DNA of 33,881 nt from Caldimonas manganoxidans ATCC BAA-369 (GCF_000381125.1 NZ_KB905959.1:1-33881), one strand, 5' to 3'; shown: positions 8,116 through 16,795, numbered from the stretch's first letter. The notes: generated from the sequence alone by a model not told the origin. Program-made: numbers and translations.

Positions 8116-8634
8116 TCAAGCGTCGGAGCGGCGCCGCGCGAGCTTCCAGTACAGCAGCGCAGCACAGATGCCGAACACCAGGTGCGCCATCAGAGTGGCC
8201 CCACCACGCAGGTCCAGGAACCACGGGAAGCCGTGCGCCAGCCCATGGAAATTGACCACGTAGAGCAACACCCCGAACGCAGCCCCGAGCGCCTCCATGC
8301 GGCCCAGCAGGCTGTCCAAGCGCCACCAGGACACCAGCGCCCCCAGGGCCAGGCCGAACAGCATCCCCAGGGCATAGTGCACCAGCAGTGCGGCGGCCAC
8401 CACGCCGGCATGGAAGGCGTAGCCCTGCGCCGCGGCCGTCTCCAGCCAGTCGGCGCCCAAAACGAGAGCGGCCACCATGTGAGGCAGCCGCCAAGGTCCA
8501 TCGCCGCCCATGCTGGCGGCCCAGAACAGTTCGAGCACCATCAGCACGGCCCCGGCAGCCAAGCCAGAGACGGCCGCAGCCATCCAATCCGGGCGGCTCG
8601 AGCCCGAGCGCCAGGTCGACAAATGCAGTTCCAT
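8116..8634 (-). CDS. Unknown membrane protein at the head of the cox operon
   Basis: The protein has 172 residues and four predicted helices (near 20-40, 52-64, 75-103, 113-165). Several histidines sit in or near the helices: LPHMVAALVLGADW, AFHAGVVAAALLVHYALGM, NFHGLAHGFPWFLDL and LMAHLVFGICAALLYW. I do not recognise a named family. The strong Shine-Dalgarno (GAGGAGG, spacing about 6) and the position 33 nt before coxM make it a likely co-translated operon member. The His-rich helices could suit heme or copper handling during oxidase assembly, but that is inference from position alone. Confidence 0.7.
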   Translation of the reverse strand: MELHLSTWRSGSSRPDWMAAAVSGLAAGAVLMVLELFWAASMGGDGPWRLPHMVAALVLGADWLETAAAQGYAFHAGVVAAALLVHYALGMLFGLALGALVSWWRLDSLLGRMEALGAAFGVLLYVVNFHGLAHGFPWFLDLRGGATLMAHLVFGICAALLYWKLARRRSDA

Positions 8635-8697
8635 GGTCTTGCCTCCTCAGACCCAAGCGAGGCGCCCCGGCCCAGCGCCGGGCCGCACGCCGCACAT

Positions 8698-9213
8698 TCA
8701 GGGAAAGGCCGGGATGTTGGGTTCGACGCCTTCGAGATGGGCCTCCGGATGCAAAGCCTGCAGCCGGGCCTCGATCTCGGCCACCCGTGAGCGCGGCACA
8801 TCGACCATCAGCAGGATCTGCCCTTGCTCGATGGCCGGCCGGAAACGCTCCAGACGGTGGCTGGGCGTGGAGATGCCGATCATGCTGGCCGCCCAGGCCC
8901 CGAACAATCCGCCCAGCACCGCCAGCACCGCGGCCACGCCCCATTGCGGCGAATCGCCGACGATGGGAAAGAAGATCGCCACGACCACACCCGCGACCGT
9001 GCCCACCACACCGCCGATCACCAGCCCGAGCTGGGCGGCGCGCAACACGTCGGAGGTCTGCAGCACGTTGGCGGCATGCAGGCCGCTCATGTCGATGTCA
9101 TCCCGTGCCACGAAGTGGATGTGGGGCTCGGCGATGCGCGCCAGCAAAAGATCATCCATCGTCCGCCTGGCGCTGGCCAGGTCGGGCAGAAGCCAATAAA
9201 TGCGTCTGCGCAT
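8698..9213 (-). CDS. DUF1269-type membrane protein
   Basis: The protein has 171 residues. The N-terminal part RRRIYWLLPDLASARRTMDD and FVARDDIDMSGLHAANVL, then two glycine-rich helices (LGLVIGGVVGTVAGVVVAIF near 83-102; AAVLAVLGGLFGAWAASMIG near 114-133), then a short ferredoxin-like C terminus (LLMVDVPRSRVAEIEARL) match proteins usually annotated DUF1269. Their role is not established. The start is well supported by AAGGAGG 7 nt before the ATG. It is the first gene of the minus-strand run to ctaB, and a good sigma-70-like promoter lies 50 nt upstream, so it probably shares the oxidase transcript. The 63 nt to the next gene hold no obvious terminator. Confidence 0.75.
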   Translation of the reverse strand: MRRRIYWLLPDLASARRTMDDLLLARIAEPHIHFVARDDIDMSGLHAANVLQTSDVLRAAQLGLVIGGVVGTVAGVVVAIFFPIVGDSPQWGVAAVLAVLGGLFGAWAASMIGISTPSHRLERFRPAIEQGQILLMVDVPRSRVAEIEARLQALHPEAHLEGVEPNIPAFP

Positions 9214-9263
9214 GGTGCCCTCCTTACGTCACAAAGGAAGTGGACGAAGCGAGCATTGATCAC

Positions 9264-9292
9264 CTTGTACACCCGAAATTGATGCATGACAA
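9264..9292 (-). promoter_or_regulatory. Putative sigma-70 promoter of the DUF1269-cox operon
   Basis: On the minus strand, TTGTCA (9287-9292, 5 of 6 matches to TTGACA) is followed by exactly 17 nt and then TACAAG (9264-9269, 4 of 6 matches to TATAAT). Transcription would start near 9257, about 44 nt before the DUF1269 start codon. It is the only promoter-like pair I found upstream of the cox run. Confidence 0.5.
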
Positions 9293-9340
9293 GCCGCCGG
9301 CCCCCAGCCTTAGGTAGGGAAGGCCCTTGCCCTGCCCCTC

Positions 9341-9346
9341 TAAAAT
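9341..9346 (+). promoter_or_regulatory. -10 box (TAAAAT) of the pgk promoter
   Basis: TAAAAT lies 38 nt before the pgk start codon in an otherwise GC-rich stretch. No good -35 box stands 16-18 nt upstream. An imperfect inverted repeat (AGGGAAGG at 9316-9323 against CCTTGCCCT at 9325-9333) lies just before it and could be an operator. The pgk ATG has no Shine-Dalgarno. Confidence 0.4.
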
Positions 9347-9384
9347 CTCGGGTTCTCCTTTCCTGCCACTGCCCGCCCTTTGCC

Positions 9385-10578
9385 ATGAACGTGCTTCGTT
9401 TTACCGATCTGATCGCCCAAGGCCAGGTGGCTGGGCGGCGTGTCTTCATTCGTGCCGATCTGAACGTGCCACTGGATGAGGCCGGACGCATCACGGAAGA
9501 CACCCGCATTCGCGCGTCGGTGCCTTGCATCGAGATGGCTTTGAAGGCCGGCGCCGCGGTGATGGTGACCTCGCATCTGGGGCGCCCCACCGAAGGCCAA
9601 TTCAAACCCGAAGATTCGCTCGCCCCGGTGGCACGGCGCTTGGGCGAGCTGCTCGGACGGGACGTGCCGCTGCGCACCGACTGGGTCGACGGCGTGGACG
9701 TGCAGCCCGGACAAGTCGTGCTGCTGGAGAACTGCCGCCTGAACAAAGGCGAAAAGAAAAACGACGAAACGCTGGCGCGCAAGATGGCGGCGCTGTGCGA
9801 CATCTTCGTGCATGACGCCTTCGGCACCGCCCACCGCGCCGAGGCCTCCACTTACGGCATCGCGCAATTCGCGAAAGTGGCCTGCGCCGGCCCGCTGTTG
9901 GCTGCCGAAATCGATGCCATCACCCGCGCCTTGGCCGAGCCGAAGCGTCCGCTGGTGGCCATCGTGGCCGGCTCCAAGGTCAGCACCAAGCTCACCATCT
10001 TGCAAAGCCTGGCCAAGAAGGTCGACCAGCTCATCGTCGGCGGAGGCATCGCCAACACCTTCATGCAGGCCGCCGGCCTGCCCATCGGCAAGTCGCTGGC
10101 CGAGCCCGATCTGGTGGGTGAGGCCCGCGCCGTGATGGACGCCATGCAAGCCCGCGGCGCGGCCGTGCCGATCCCGGTCGATGTGGTCGTGGCCAAGGCA
10201 TTCAAGGCCGATGCCACGGCCACCGTCAAGGCCGCCACCGACGTGGCCGAGGACGATTTGATCCTGGACATCGGCCCGCAGACTGCGGCAATGCTGGCCC
10301 AGCAGCTCCAAGCCGCCGGCACCATCGTCTGGAACGGGCCGGTGGGCGTGTTCGAGTTCGAGGCGTTTTCCAAGGGCACCGAGACGCTGGCCCGTGCCAT
10401 CGCGGCCTCCAAGGCGTTTTCGATCGCCGGCGGCGGCGACACCCTGGCGGCCATTGCCAAATATGGCATCGAGAAGGACGTGGGCTACATCTCCACCGGC
10501 GGCGGCGCCTTCCTGGAAGTGCTCGAAGGCAAACAGCTGCCCGCCTTCGAGATCCTGGCCCGACGCGCGGCAGGTTGA
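9385..10578 (+). CDS. pgk: Phosphoglycerate kinase
   Basis: This cytosolic enzyme interconverts 1,3-bisphosphoglycerate + ADP and 3-phosphoglycerate + ATP. The protein has 397 residues, normal for bacterial PGK. Signatures are [12 protein letters not shown] near residue 17 (substrate loop), [42 protein letters not shown] and the nucleotide-loop [13 protein letters not shown] and [18 protein letters not shown] chose the ATG at 9385 because it precedes the conserved N terminus directly. A further 33 upstream codons are open but do not resemble PGK. pyk follows in the same direction 100 nt downstream but has its own putative promoter and operator. Confidence 0.96.
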   Translation: MNVLRFTDLIAQGQVAGRRVFIRADLNVPLDEAGRITEDTRIRASVPCIEMALKAGAAVMVTSHLGRPTEGQFKPEDSLAPVARRLGELLGRDVPLRTDWVDGVDVQPGQVVLLENCRLNKGEKKNDETLARKMAALCDIFVHDAFGTAHRAEASTYGIAQFAKVACAGPLLAAEIDAITRALAEPKRPLVAIVAGSKVSTKLTILQSLAKKVDQLIVGGGIANTFMQAAGLPIGKSLAEPDLVGEARAVMDAMQARGAAVPIPVDVVVAKAFKADATATVKAATDVAEDDLILDIGPQTAAMLAQQLQAAGTIVWNGPVGVFEFEAFSKGTETLARAIAASKAFSIAGGGDTLAAIAKYGIEKDVGYISTGGGAFLEVLEGKQLPAFEILARRAAG

Positions 10579-10604
10579 CGCGGCGTGCGGTCGGTCCCGC
10601 AAGG

Positions 10605-10659
10605 GGATGTAACTCCGCAGGCCTTCAGACGGCCCGCGAAATGGAATAAAGTTACATCC
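10605..10659 (+). promoter_or_regulatory. pyk control region: long inverted repeat with a HexR-like site
   Basis: GGATGTAACT (10605-10614) and AGTTACATCC (10650-10659) are perfect inverted 10-mers with centres 45 bp apart. The right arm is part of TGGAATAAAGTTACA (10642-10656), which matches 10 of the 12 fixed bases of the HexR palindrome TGTAATnnnATTACA. A weak promoter (TTCAGA 10624-10629, 17 nt, TAAAGT 10647-10652) overlaps that site, so a bound protein would block RNA polymerase. HexR is an RpiR-type, KDPG-responsive regulator known to control pyk and other central carbon genes. Its presence in this genome is not shown here. Confidence 0.45.
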
Positions 10660-10678
10660 TCACCGGAGACAAGCCATC

Positions 10679-12112
10679 ATGACCCGCGCCACCAAGATCG
10701 TCGCCACCCTCGGCCCTGCGTCGTCCACCCCCGAGATCCTGGAGCGCATGATCCGCGCCGGGGTCGATGTGGTGCGCTTGAATTTCTCGCACGGCACGGC
10801 GCAAGACCACATCGAGCGCGCCGCGCTGGTGCGCGAAGCCGCCCAGCGTGCCGGCAAGGAAGTCGCCATCATGGCCGACTTGCAAGGCCCCAAGATCCGG
10901 GTGGGCAAGTTCGAAGGCGGCAAGACCCTGCTGGAGGCCGGTCAGACCTTCATCCTGGATGCCAGCTGGTCGGAGCTGGGCAACAACGAACGCGTGGGCC
11001 TGGACTACAAGGAACTGCCGCGCGACGTGAAGCCGGGCGACACTTTGCTGCTCAATGACGGCTTGATCGTGCTCAACGTCGAGCGCGTGGTCGGCGATGC
11101 GGTGCACACCCGCGTGAAAATCGGCGGCGAGTTGTCCAACAACAAAGGCATCAACAAGCAAGGCGGCGGGCTCACCGCCCCGGCGCTGACGGCCAAGGAC
11201 ATGGAAGACATTCGCACCGCGATGAGTTTCCAGTGCGAATACCTGGCCGTCAGCTTCCCCAAGAGCGCCACCGACATGGAAATGGCACGCCAGCTGGCCA
11301 ACGTGGCCGGTGAGCCATGGCGGCACAAGCCGGCCTTGATTGCCAAGATCGAACGCAGCGAGGCCATCCCGCAGCTGGAGGGCATCCTCAAAGCCAGCGA
11401 CGGCATCATGGTCGCGCGAGGCGATCTGGCCGTGGAGGTGGGCAATGCCGCCGTGCCGGCGCTGCAAAAGCGCATGATCCGCTTGGCGCGCGAGATGGAC
11501 AAGGTGGTCATCACCGCCACGCAGATGATGGAGTCGATGATCGTCAACCCCGTGCCCACGCGCGCCGAGGTCAGCGACGTGGCCAACGCGGTGCTCGACG
11601 GCACCGACGCCGTGATGCTCAGCGCCGAAACCGCCGCAGGCAAGTACCCGGTGGAAACCATCGAGCACATGGCGCTCATCGCCCTGGAAGCCGAGCGGGC
11701 CGAAGAGATCGCGCTGGACTCCGATTTCGTGAACAAGAAGTTCGGCCGCATCGATCAGGCCATCGCGATGGGGGCACTCTTCACCGCCCACCACCTGGGC
11801 TGCAAGGCCATCATCGCATTGACCGAGTCGGGCTCCACCGCGTTGTGGATGAGTCGGCACAAGATCCATGTGCCGATCTTCGGTCTGACCTCTCAGCTCG
11901 TCTCGCAGCGCAAGATGGCCTTGTACCGTAACGTGCGACCGCTGCTGATGCCCGCCTACCAAGACCGTGACGAAGCCTTGCACAAAGCCGAGGCCCTGCT
12001 GGTCGAGCGCGGCGTCCTCAAGCCGGGCGACACCTACGCCATCACTTGCGGCGAACCGATGGGCTACCCCGGCGGCACCAACATGCTCAAGATCTGTCGC
12101 GTCGGCGGCTGA
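10679..12112 (+). CDS. pyk: Pyruvate kinase
   Basis: The enzyme converts phosphoenolpyruvate + ADP to pyruvate + ATP in the cytosol. The protein has 477 residues. Barrel signatures are TKIVATLGPASS at the N terminus, VVRLNFSHG, ADLQGPKIRVG, the catalytic-lysine segment IAKIERSEAI, MVARGDLAVEVG, ITATQMMESMI with PVPTRAEVSDVANA, and LSAETAAGKYPVE. The C-terminal domain (about 350-477) is the usual allosteric one. GGAGA 9 nt before the ATG is a good ribosome site. The upstream region carries a HexR-like palindrome. It converges with a DUF481 gene 12 nt downstream, with no clear hairpin terminator between. Confidence 0.96.
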   Translation: MTRATKIVATLGPASSTPEILERMIRAGVDVVRLNFSHGTAQDHIERAALVREAAQRAGKEVAIMADLQGPKIRVGKFEGGKTLLEAGQTFILDASWSELGNNERVGLDYKELPRDVKPGDTLLLNDGLIVLNVERVVGDAVHTRVKIGGELSNNKGINKQGGGLTAPALTAKDMEDIRTAMSFQCEYLAVSFPKSATDMEMARQLANVAGEPWRHKPALIAKIERSEAIPQLEGILKASDGIMVARGDLAVEVGNAAVPALQKRMIRLAREMDKVVITATQMMESMIVNPVPTRAEVSDVANAVLDGTDAVMLSAETAAGKYPVETIEHMALIALEAERAEEIALDSDFVNKKFGRIDQAIAMGALFTAHHLGCKAIIALTESGSTALWMSRHKIHVPIFGLTSQLVSQRKMALYRNVRPLLMPAYQDRDEALHKAEALLVERGVLKPGDTYAITCGEPMGYPGGTNMLKICRVGG

Positions 12113-12124
12113 GACTGGCCGGGC

Positions 12125-12925
12125 TCAATCCAGTCCGAGCGACACACCCGTCACGAACTGCGTGTCCGATTTGCTGAAGCCCGCACCGGGCTGGCTGTCG
12201 AAGCGGTGCGTGAGGCTGGCCGTCAAACTCAGGCGTTCATTGATCGCCACGTTCAAGCCGGCGGACAGCTCGGCGCGGAATTCACCGGCATCGCGCAGGC
12301 TGGGCAGCAGCCGCGCTTGCTGCTTCAGGCGCGCACCATCGGACAGGTAGATGGTGGACTCTTGCGCCAACACCAGCTCCAGACGGTCGCGGCTGCGACG
12401 GCTCTGTCCATCGATCACCGTGGGTGCCAGGAAGCGGTCACGCGAGTAGCCCAGGCCGGCGGACACGTCCCAATACCCGTCTGCGGTGCGACGCAGGTGA
12501 TAGCCCAGCCCCGAAGCCACCGATGTGCGGGACTCGATGTTCGCCGCCTCGTCGTGCAGGCCCGCCACGCTGCCATACCCGAACCATTGCAAGGACAGAT
12601 CGCGGTCGTACTGCGTCTTGAGTTCGGCACGCTGCGCGGCCGTGCTGCCTTCGGTGCGCGACTGCAAGGCGCTGCCGGCAAGCGACCACTTGTCCTCATA
12701 CGTCAGTCGGACACTGTCGAGGGAGGCATTCAAACTGCTGGCCTTCGTGTTGCCCGAGGCCACGCTGGCGCCCAAGCCGATGAGATGGCGCCACTGGCCG
12801 TCGGGAATCTGGGTCACTTGGGCGCAAGCCCCCGTGACGGCCACCCACAGGCCCAGGGTCGAAACGATCGCCCCACGGCCGCAACGAGCCCAACCCGTAG
12901 AACACACGTCCCAGATGCTCCCCAT
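12125..12925 (-). CDS. DUF481-family outer membrane beta-barrel protein
   Basis: The protein has 266 residues. From the ATG at 12925 a signal peptide is visible (hydrophobic [16 protein letters not shown], cleavage probably after about residue 34). The rest alternates polar and hydrophobic residues as in a beta barrel: [67 protein letters not shown], and it ends in VTGVSLGLD. The N-terminal [10 protein letters not shown] pattern is typical of DUF481 (YdiY-like) proteins. Their function is not established. I preferred this start to an upstream one at 13084 because it directly precedes the signal peptide. It converges with pyk. Confidence 0.75.
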   Translation of the reverse strand: MGSIWDVCSTGWARCGRGAIVSTLGLWVAVTGACAQVTQIPDGQWRHLIGLGASVASGNTKASSLNASLDSVRLTYEDKWSLAGSALQSRTEGSTAAQRAELKTQYDRDLSLQWFGYGSVAGLHDEAANIESRTSVASGLGYHLRRTADGYWDVSAGLGYSRDRFLAPTVIDGQSRRSRDRLELVLAQESTIYLSDGARLKQQARLLPSLRDAGEFRAELSAGLNVAINERLSLTASLTHRFDSQPGAGFSKSDTQFVTGVSLGLD

Positions 12926-13123
12926 GTTGGCAGGCAAGAATGGAAAGCGGCCGACTTTAAGATGCCCGGCCGGGGCGCGCCACCTCGGCCGCGCGGAAAC
13001 CCCATGCTGCACTGCGACATTCGTCCCCACACCCCAGGGGGCCAGACCGTTCAGCGGCAATGGGGTCGGTAGAATTCCGAGCAATTACAGCGCGGTTTCA
13101 TCTGTCGCCGGCCCAAGACCTGC

Positions 13124-13153
13124 GTCCATCCGCCCTAGGTCCATCCGCCCTCG
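13124..13153 (+). repeat. Tandem 15-bp repeat upstream of fba
   Basis: GTCCATCCGCCCTAG (13124-13138) is followed immediately by GTCCATCCGCCCTCG (13139-13153), one mismatch in 15. It lies in the 265-bp DUF481-fba intergenic region, 38 bp before the fba start. The region also has a TAGAAT hexamer at 13070-13075 that could be an fba -10 box. I see no other signal there. Confidence 0.7.
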
Positions 13154-13190
13154 ATCCAACCGATTTCCTAGCGTTCCAAGAGGCCCCACC

Positions 13191-14255
13191 ATGCCACTCG
13201 TCTCGATGCGCCAACTGCTGGACCATGCCGCCGAAAACAACTACGGCATCCCAGCCTTCAATGTCAACAACCTCGAACAAGTCCAGGCCGTGATGGCCGC
13301 GGCCGATGAAGTGGGCGCGCCCGTGATCCTGCAAGCCAGCGCAGGAGCGCGCAAGTATGCGGGCGAGAGCTTCATCAAGCACCTGATCCAGGCCGCCGTC
13401 GAAGCCTACCCGCACATCCCGCTGGTGATGCACCAAGACCACGGCACTTCCCCCAAGGTGTGCCAAGGGGCCATCGAACTGGGCTTTGGCTCGGTGATGA
13501 TGGACGGCTCGCTGCTGGAAGACGGCAAGACCCCGGCCTCGTTCGAGTACAACGTCAGGGTCACGCGCGAAGTGGTCGAGATGGCGCACAAAGTGGGCGT
13601 CACCGTCGAAGGCGAGCTCGGCTGCCTGGGCTCGCTGGAAACCGGCATGGCCGGTGAAGAAGACGGCATCGGCGCCGAGGGCAAACTCGACCATTCCGCC
13701 TTGTTGACCGACCCGGAAGAAGCCGCCCGTTTCGTGCAAGCCACCCAGCTCGATGCGCTGGCCATTGCCATTGGCACCAGCCACGGCGCCTACAAATTCA
13801 CCCGCAAGCCCACCGGAGACATCCTGGCGATTTCGCGCGTAAAGGAAATCCATGCCCGCATCCCCAACACGCATTTGGTGATGCATGGCTCGTCCTCGGT
13901 GCCGCAGGAGCTGCTGGCCATCATCAACCAGTACGGCGGCAAGATGAAGGAAACCTATGGCGTGCCCATCGAGGAGATTCAAGAAGCCATCAAGCACGGG
14001 GTGCGCAAGATCAACATCGACACCGACATCCGCCTGGCCATGACCGGTGCGGTCCGCAAGTTCATGGCCGAGAACCCCGACAAATTCGACATGCGCGAGT
14101 GGATGAAACCCGCGCGCGAAGCGGCCAAGCAGGTCTGCAAGGCGCGCTACCTGCAGTTCGGTTGCGAAGGTCAGGCCGGTAAAATCAAACCCATTCCCCT
14201 GTCCGAAATGGCGCGCCGCTATGCGGCCGGCGAGCTGGCCCAAGTGGTGCAGTGA
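13191..14255 (+). CDS. fba: Class II fructose-bisphosphate aldolase (Calvin-cycle subtype)
   Basis: This zinc enzyme interconverts fructose 1,6-bisphosphate with dihydroxyacetone phosphate and glyceraldehyde 3-phosphate. The protein has 354 residues, the length of the CbbA-like subtype found in proteobacteria. Zinc and substrate segments are [15 protein letters not shown] near residue 80, [46 protein letters not shown] and [17 protein letters not shown]. The ATG at 13191 has AAGAGG 7 nt upstream and starts at the family N terminus ([19 protein letters not shown]). The subtype name does not imply carbon fixation: no RuBisCO gene lies in the window and the gene sits with purine and glycolytic genes. 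A strong terminator follows, 26 nt after the stop. Confidence 0.95.
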   Translation: MPLVSMRQLLDHAAENNYGIPAFNVNNLEQVQAVMAAADEVGAPVILQASAGARKYAGESFIKHLIQAAVEAYPHIPLVMHQDHGTSPKVCQGAIELGFGSVMMDGSLLEDGKTPASFEYNVRVTREVVEMAHKVGVTVEGELGCLGSLETGMAGEEDGIGAEGKLDHSALLTDPEEAARFVQATQLDALAIAIGTSHGAYKFTRKPTGDILAISRVKEIHARIPNTHLVMHGSSSVPQELLAIINQYGGKMKETYGVPIEEIQEAIKHGVRKINIDTDIRLAMTGAVRKFMAENPDKFDMREWMKPAREAAKQVCKARYLQFGCEGQAGKIKPIPLSEMARRYAAGELAQVVQ

Positions 14256-14281
14256 ACCCCGCGGCCCAGCCGCCCACGTCG

Positions 14282-14310
14282 AGCCCGCTGGACTGGCGGG
14301 CTTTTTTCTT
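14282..14310 (+). terminator. Rho-independent terminator between fba and purC
   Basis: AGCCCGC (14282-14288), a 7-nt loop and GCGGGCT (14296-14302) form a perfect GC-rich stem, followed by a T-rich run (six T at 14302-14307, then CTT). It ends only about 15 nt before the purC start codon. Confidence 0.85.
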
Positions 14311-14325
14311 TGCCGGAGAACCGTC

Positions 14326-15225
14326 GTGACCGTCGCCCTGCTGCACTCTTCGATCCACTCACTGCCCCTGCTGGCGCGCGGCAAGGTGCGTGACAACTAC
14401 GCCGTGGGCAGCGACCGCATTCTGATGATCGCCACCGATCGCCTCTCGGCGTTCGACGTGGTGATGGGCGAGCCCATTCCCGGCAAAGGCGCCTTGCTCA
14501 CCGAAGTGGCGCTGTTCTGGTTCGACAAGCTGGGTCACATCGTGCCCCACCATCTCACCGGCGAAGACCCGCAGCAGGTGGTCACCGAAGCCGAACGGGA
14601 CCAGGTGCGCGGCCGCGCCATGCTGGTCAAACGCCTCAAGCCCCTGCCGGTGGAGGCCGTGGTGCGCGGCTACCTGGCCGGCAGCGGCTGGAAGGAATAC
14701 CAGCAAAGCGGCGAGGTCTGCGGCGTGAAGCTGCCCGCCGGCCTGAAAAACGCCAGCCGGCTGCCCGAGCCCATCTTCACCCCGGCCACCAAAGCCGAGA
14801 TCGGCCAGCATGACGAAAACATCTCCTTCGAGCGCATGAGCCAGATCATCGGAGGCGAGCTGGCCGAGCGCGTGCGCGCGGTGTCCATCGAGCTGTACCG
14901 CAGCGCCGCGGACTACGCGCTGTCACGCGGCATCATCATCGCCGACACCAAGTTCGAATTCGGCCTGGACGAGCACGGCACCCTCACGCTAATGGACGAA
15001 GTGCTCACCCCCGATTCCTCCCGCTTTTGGCCGGTCGAAGGCTATGCGGAAGGCACCAACCCGCCCAGCTTTGACAAGCAATTCGTGCGCGATTGGCTGG
15101 AGCAAGCCACGGTGGACGGCCGCCCGTGGAACAAGCAGCCTCCCGCTCCGGCGCTGCCGGCCGAGGTGATCGAGAAAACCGCCGCCAAGTACCGCGAAGC
15201 ACGCGACCGGCTGCTGGGCGCCTGA
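14326..15225 (+). CDS. purC: Phosphoribosylaminoimidazole-succinocarboxamide synthase (SAICAR synthase)
   Basis: In purine synthesis the enzyme joins CAIR and aspartate using ATP. The protein has 299 residues, the longer yeast-Ade1-like form common in proteobacteria. Signatures are [14 protein letters not shown] near residue 14, [69 protein letters not shown] and [15 protein letters not shown]. The start is GTG at 14326, with GGAGAA 5 nt upstream. There is no in-frame ATG near the conserved N terminus. A strong terminator lies immediately upstream, leaving no room for a promoter after it, so expression must come through the terminator. purE and purK lie beyond the oppositely oriented cnoX-like gene. 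Confidence 0.94.
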   Translation: MTVALLHSSIHSLPLLARGKVRDNYAVGSDRILMIATDRLSAFDVVMGEPIPGKGALLTEVALFWFDKLGHIVPHHLTGEDPQQVVTEAERDQVRGRAMLVKRLKPLPVEAVVRGYLAGSGWKEYQQSGEVCGVKLPAGLKNASRLPEPIFTPATKAEIGQHDENISFERMSQIIGGELAERVRAVSIELYRSAADYALSRGIIIADTKFEFGLDEHGTLTLMDEVLTPDSSRFWPVEGYAEGTNPPSFDKQFVRDWLEQATVDGRPWNKQPPAPALPAEVIEKTAAKYREARDRLLGA

Positions 15226-15232
15226 GGCCGCC

Positions 15233-16174
15233 TCAAAACAGCGTCATCGACAGCTTGCGGCGGTATTGCTCGACGACCGGATCGGCCGGCGTCACCGCGG
15301 TCTTGCCGGTCAGCTCCAGCGTGCCCTTGACCTCGGTGGCCGCTGGCTTGGGCGCCGGCTTGCTCATCATCTCCAGGACGGCCACATAGGTCTTGCGCGC
15401 CAGACCATCCTTCCAGGCCTTGTCGCGCATCAAAATTTCGAGCAGCTCGTCCATGGCCTGCGTGAAGCGGCCGGCCGCAAAGTGCACCTGGGCCAGCTCG
15501 TAGCGGGCGTCGAAGTCGCGTTTGTTGGCCGCGATCGCCTCGGCCAGCGCCTGCGGCGAGCGGGCCTGCGCAGCTGCCTGGCAGGCCTCCAGGTACAGCC
15601 CGAGGGCGGCCAAGCGCGCATCCACCGCCGCCTTGGAAGCCACCGGCTCATAAGCCGCACGCGCCTCGGCCAGCTGGCCGCGTTCCAGCAACAGCTTCAC
15701 ATAATCGAAGCGCGCCGCATCATTGGCCGGATCGATGGCCACGGCCTGCTGCAGCTTCTCCAAAGCGGCGTCGGTATGGCCCTCGGCCGCCAATTCCAGC
15801 GCTTCTTCGGTCTCCTCCTCGGCTTGCAGCTCGGCCGGGCTGGGCACATGCTTGTCCAGGAATTGCTGGATCTGCGCCTGGGGCAAGGCGCCGACGAAAC
15901 CATCGACGGGCTGGCCGTCACGAAACATCACGCAAAACGGGATGGAACGCACCCCGAACATCTGTGAGAGCTGGCCAGCGATCTCGGGCTGCTCGTCGGA
16001 ATTGAGCTTGGCCAGCACGAAGCGGCCCCCGTATTGGGTTTCGAGCTTCTCGAGCAAGGGGCCCAAGGTGCGGCAGGGCCCGCACCAAGGAGCCCAAATG
16101 TCCAGCAGCACGGGGCGGGACATCGAGGCTTGGAGCACCTCGGTTTCAAAGTTCTGCAAAGTGATGTCGATCAT
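15233..16174 (-). CDS. cnoX: CnoX/YbbN-type thioredoxin with TPR domain
   Basis: The protein has 313 residues. The N-terminal thioredoxin fold carries the active site WAPWCGPC (Cys31, Cys34), [24 protein letters not shown] and the cis-proline segment [14 protein letters not shown]. From about residue 115 it becomes tetratricopeptide-like helices ([40 protein letters not shown]). This is the architecture of CnoX chaperedoxins, which hold unfolding proteins under oxidative stress and pass them to GroEL or DnaK. E. coli CnoX has lost the CxxC, while the version here keeps both Cys and could also be redox active, as reported for Caulobacter. It stands alone on the minus strand inside the pur block. 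TAGAAC at 16184-16189 (minus) lies 9 nt before the ATG, which has no Shine-Dalgarno. Confidence 0.85.
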   Translation of the reverse strand: MIDITLQNFETEVLQASMSRPVLLDIWAPWCGPCRTLGPLLEKLETQYGGRFVLAKLNSDEQPEIAGQLSQMFGVRSIPFCVMFRDGQPVDGFVGALPQAQIQQFLDKHVPSPAELQAEEETEEALELAAEGHTDAALEKLQQAVAIDPANDAARFDYVKLLLERGQLAEARAAYEPVASKAAVDARLAALGLYLEACQAAAQARSPQALAEAIAANKRDFDARYELAQVHFAAGRFTQAMDELLEILMRDKAWKDGLARKTYVAVLEMMSKPAPKPAATEVKGTLELTGKTAVTPADPVVEQYRRKLSMTLF

Positions 16175-16250
16175 GGCAACGCCGTTCTAAAGAGGCGAGG
16201 CAGCCTCACGGGCGACGCCGAGGACGGAACCTTCCGTTCTCAGCCCCGCC

Positions 16251-16279
16251 TAAAATCGCGATTTCTGCCCAGCCTGGAG
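16251..16279 (+). promoter_or_regulatory. purE -10 box and the Shine-Dalgarno that sets its TTG start
   Basis: TAAAAT (16251-16256) is a good -10 box and would start transcription near 16263. TGGAG (16275-16279) follows, 6 nt before a TTG codon at 16286. This spacing supports TTG as the true purE start, rather than the ATG at 16319, which would remove the conserved first strand. Confidence 0.5.
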
Positions 16280-16285
16280 CCGTCC

Positions 16286-16795
16286 TTGTCGAGTGCTTCG
16301 CCCCTCATCGGTGTGGTCATGGGTTCCAACAGCGATTGGGACGTCATGCAGCACGCTGCCCAGATTCTCGCCGACTTCGGCGTGCCTTACGAGGCACGGG
16401 TGGTTTCTGCCCACCGCATGCCCGACGACATGTTCCGTTATGCCGAGCAAGCCGCGCCCCGCGGCCTCAAAGCCCTCATCGCCGGCGCCGGCGGGGCCGC
16501 GCACCTGCCAGGCATGCTGGCGGCCAAAACGGTGGTGCCGGTGCTGGGCGTGCCGGTGCCCAGCAAGCACTTGCAAGGGGTCGATTCGCTGCACTCCATC
16601 GTGCAAATGCCCAAAGGCATCCCGGTGGCCACCTTCGCCATCGGGACGGCCGGCGCGGCCAATGCCGCCTTGTTCGCCGTGGCCCTGCTGGCCAACGAAG
16701 ACGCCGCGCTGCGCGACAAGCTGCTGGACTTCCGCGCCCGGCAAACCGAGGCCGCGCGCGCCATGAGCCTGCCGCCGCCGGGAGCCGCCGCATGA
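16286..16795 (+). CDS. purE: N5-carboxyaminoimidazole ribonucleotide mutase
   Basis: PurE converts N5-CAIR to CAIR in purine synthesis, acting right after PurK and before PurC. The protein has 169 residues, normal for class I PurE. Signatures are [16 protein letters not shown] (substrate loop), [19 protein letters not shown] (with the conserved SAHR), [14 protein letters not shown], and [19 protein letters not shown]. The start is TTG at 16286, supported by TGGAG 6 nt upstream and by the need to include the PLIGVV strand. The stop overlaps the purK start (ATGA at 16792-16795), so the two are translationally coupled, as usual for purEK. Confidence 0.94.
   Translation: MSSASPLIGVVMGSNSDWDVMQHAAQILADFGVPYEARVVSAHRMPDDMFRYAEQAAPRGLKALIAGAGGAAHLPGMLAAKTVVPVLGVPVPSKHLQGVDSLHSIVQMPKGIPVATFAIGTAGAANAALFAVALLANEDAALRDKLLDFRARQTEAARAMSLPPPGAAA

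Noticed and set aside
5182-8790. A 1202-codon open frame on the plus strand, rich in His, Arg, Gln and Asp
   Set aside because: It lies exactly antisense to the cox genes, has the composition expected from reading membrane-protein codons backwards in high-GC DNA, and shows no domain or ribosome site.
10588-10600. Similarity between GCGGTCGGT after pgk and the GTCGGT repeat at 25819-25838 as a shared operator
   Set aside because: The match is only about 9 bases in GC-rich DNA, and the first copy lacks the inverted partner.
13191-14255. Evidence for a Calvin cycle because the aldolase is of the CbbA subtype
   Set aside because: No RuBisCO, phosphoribulokinase or CbbR gene is present, and this subtype serves ordinary glycolysis in many betaproteobacteria.
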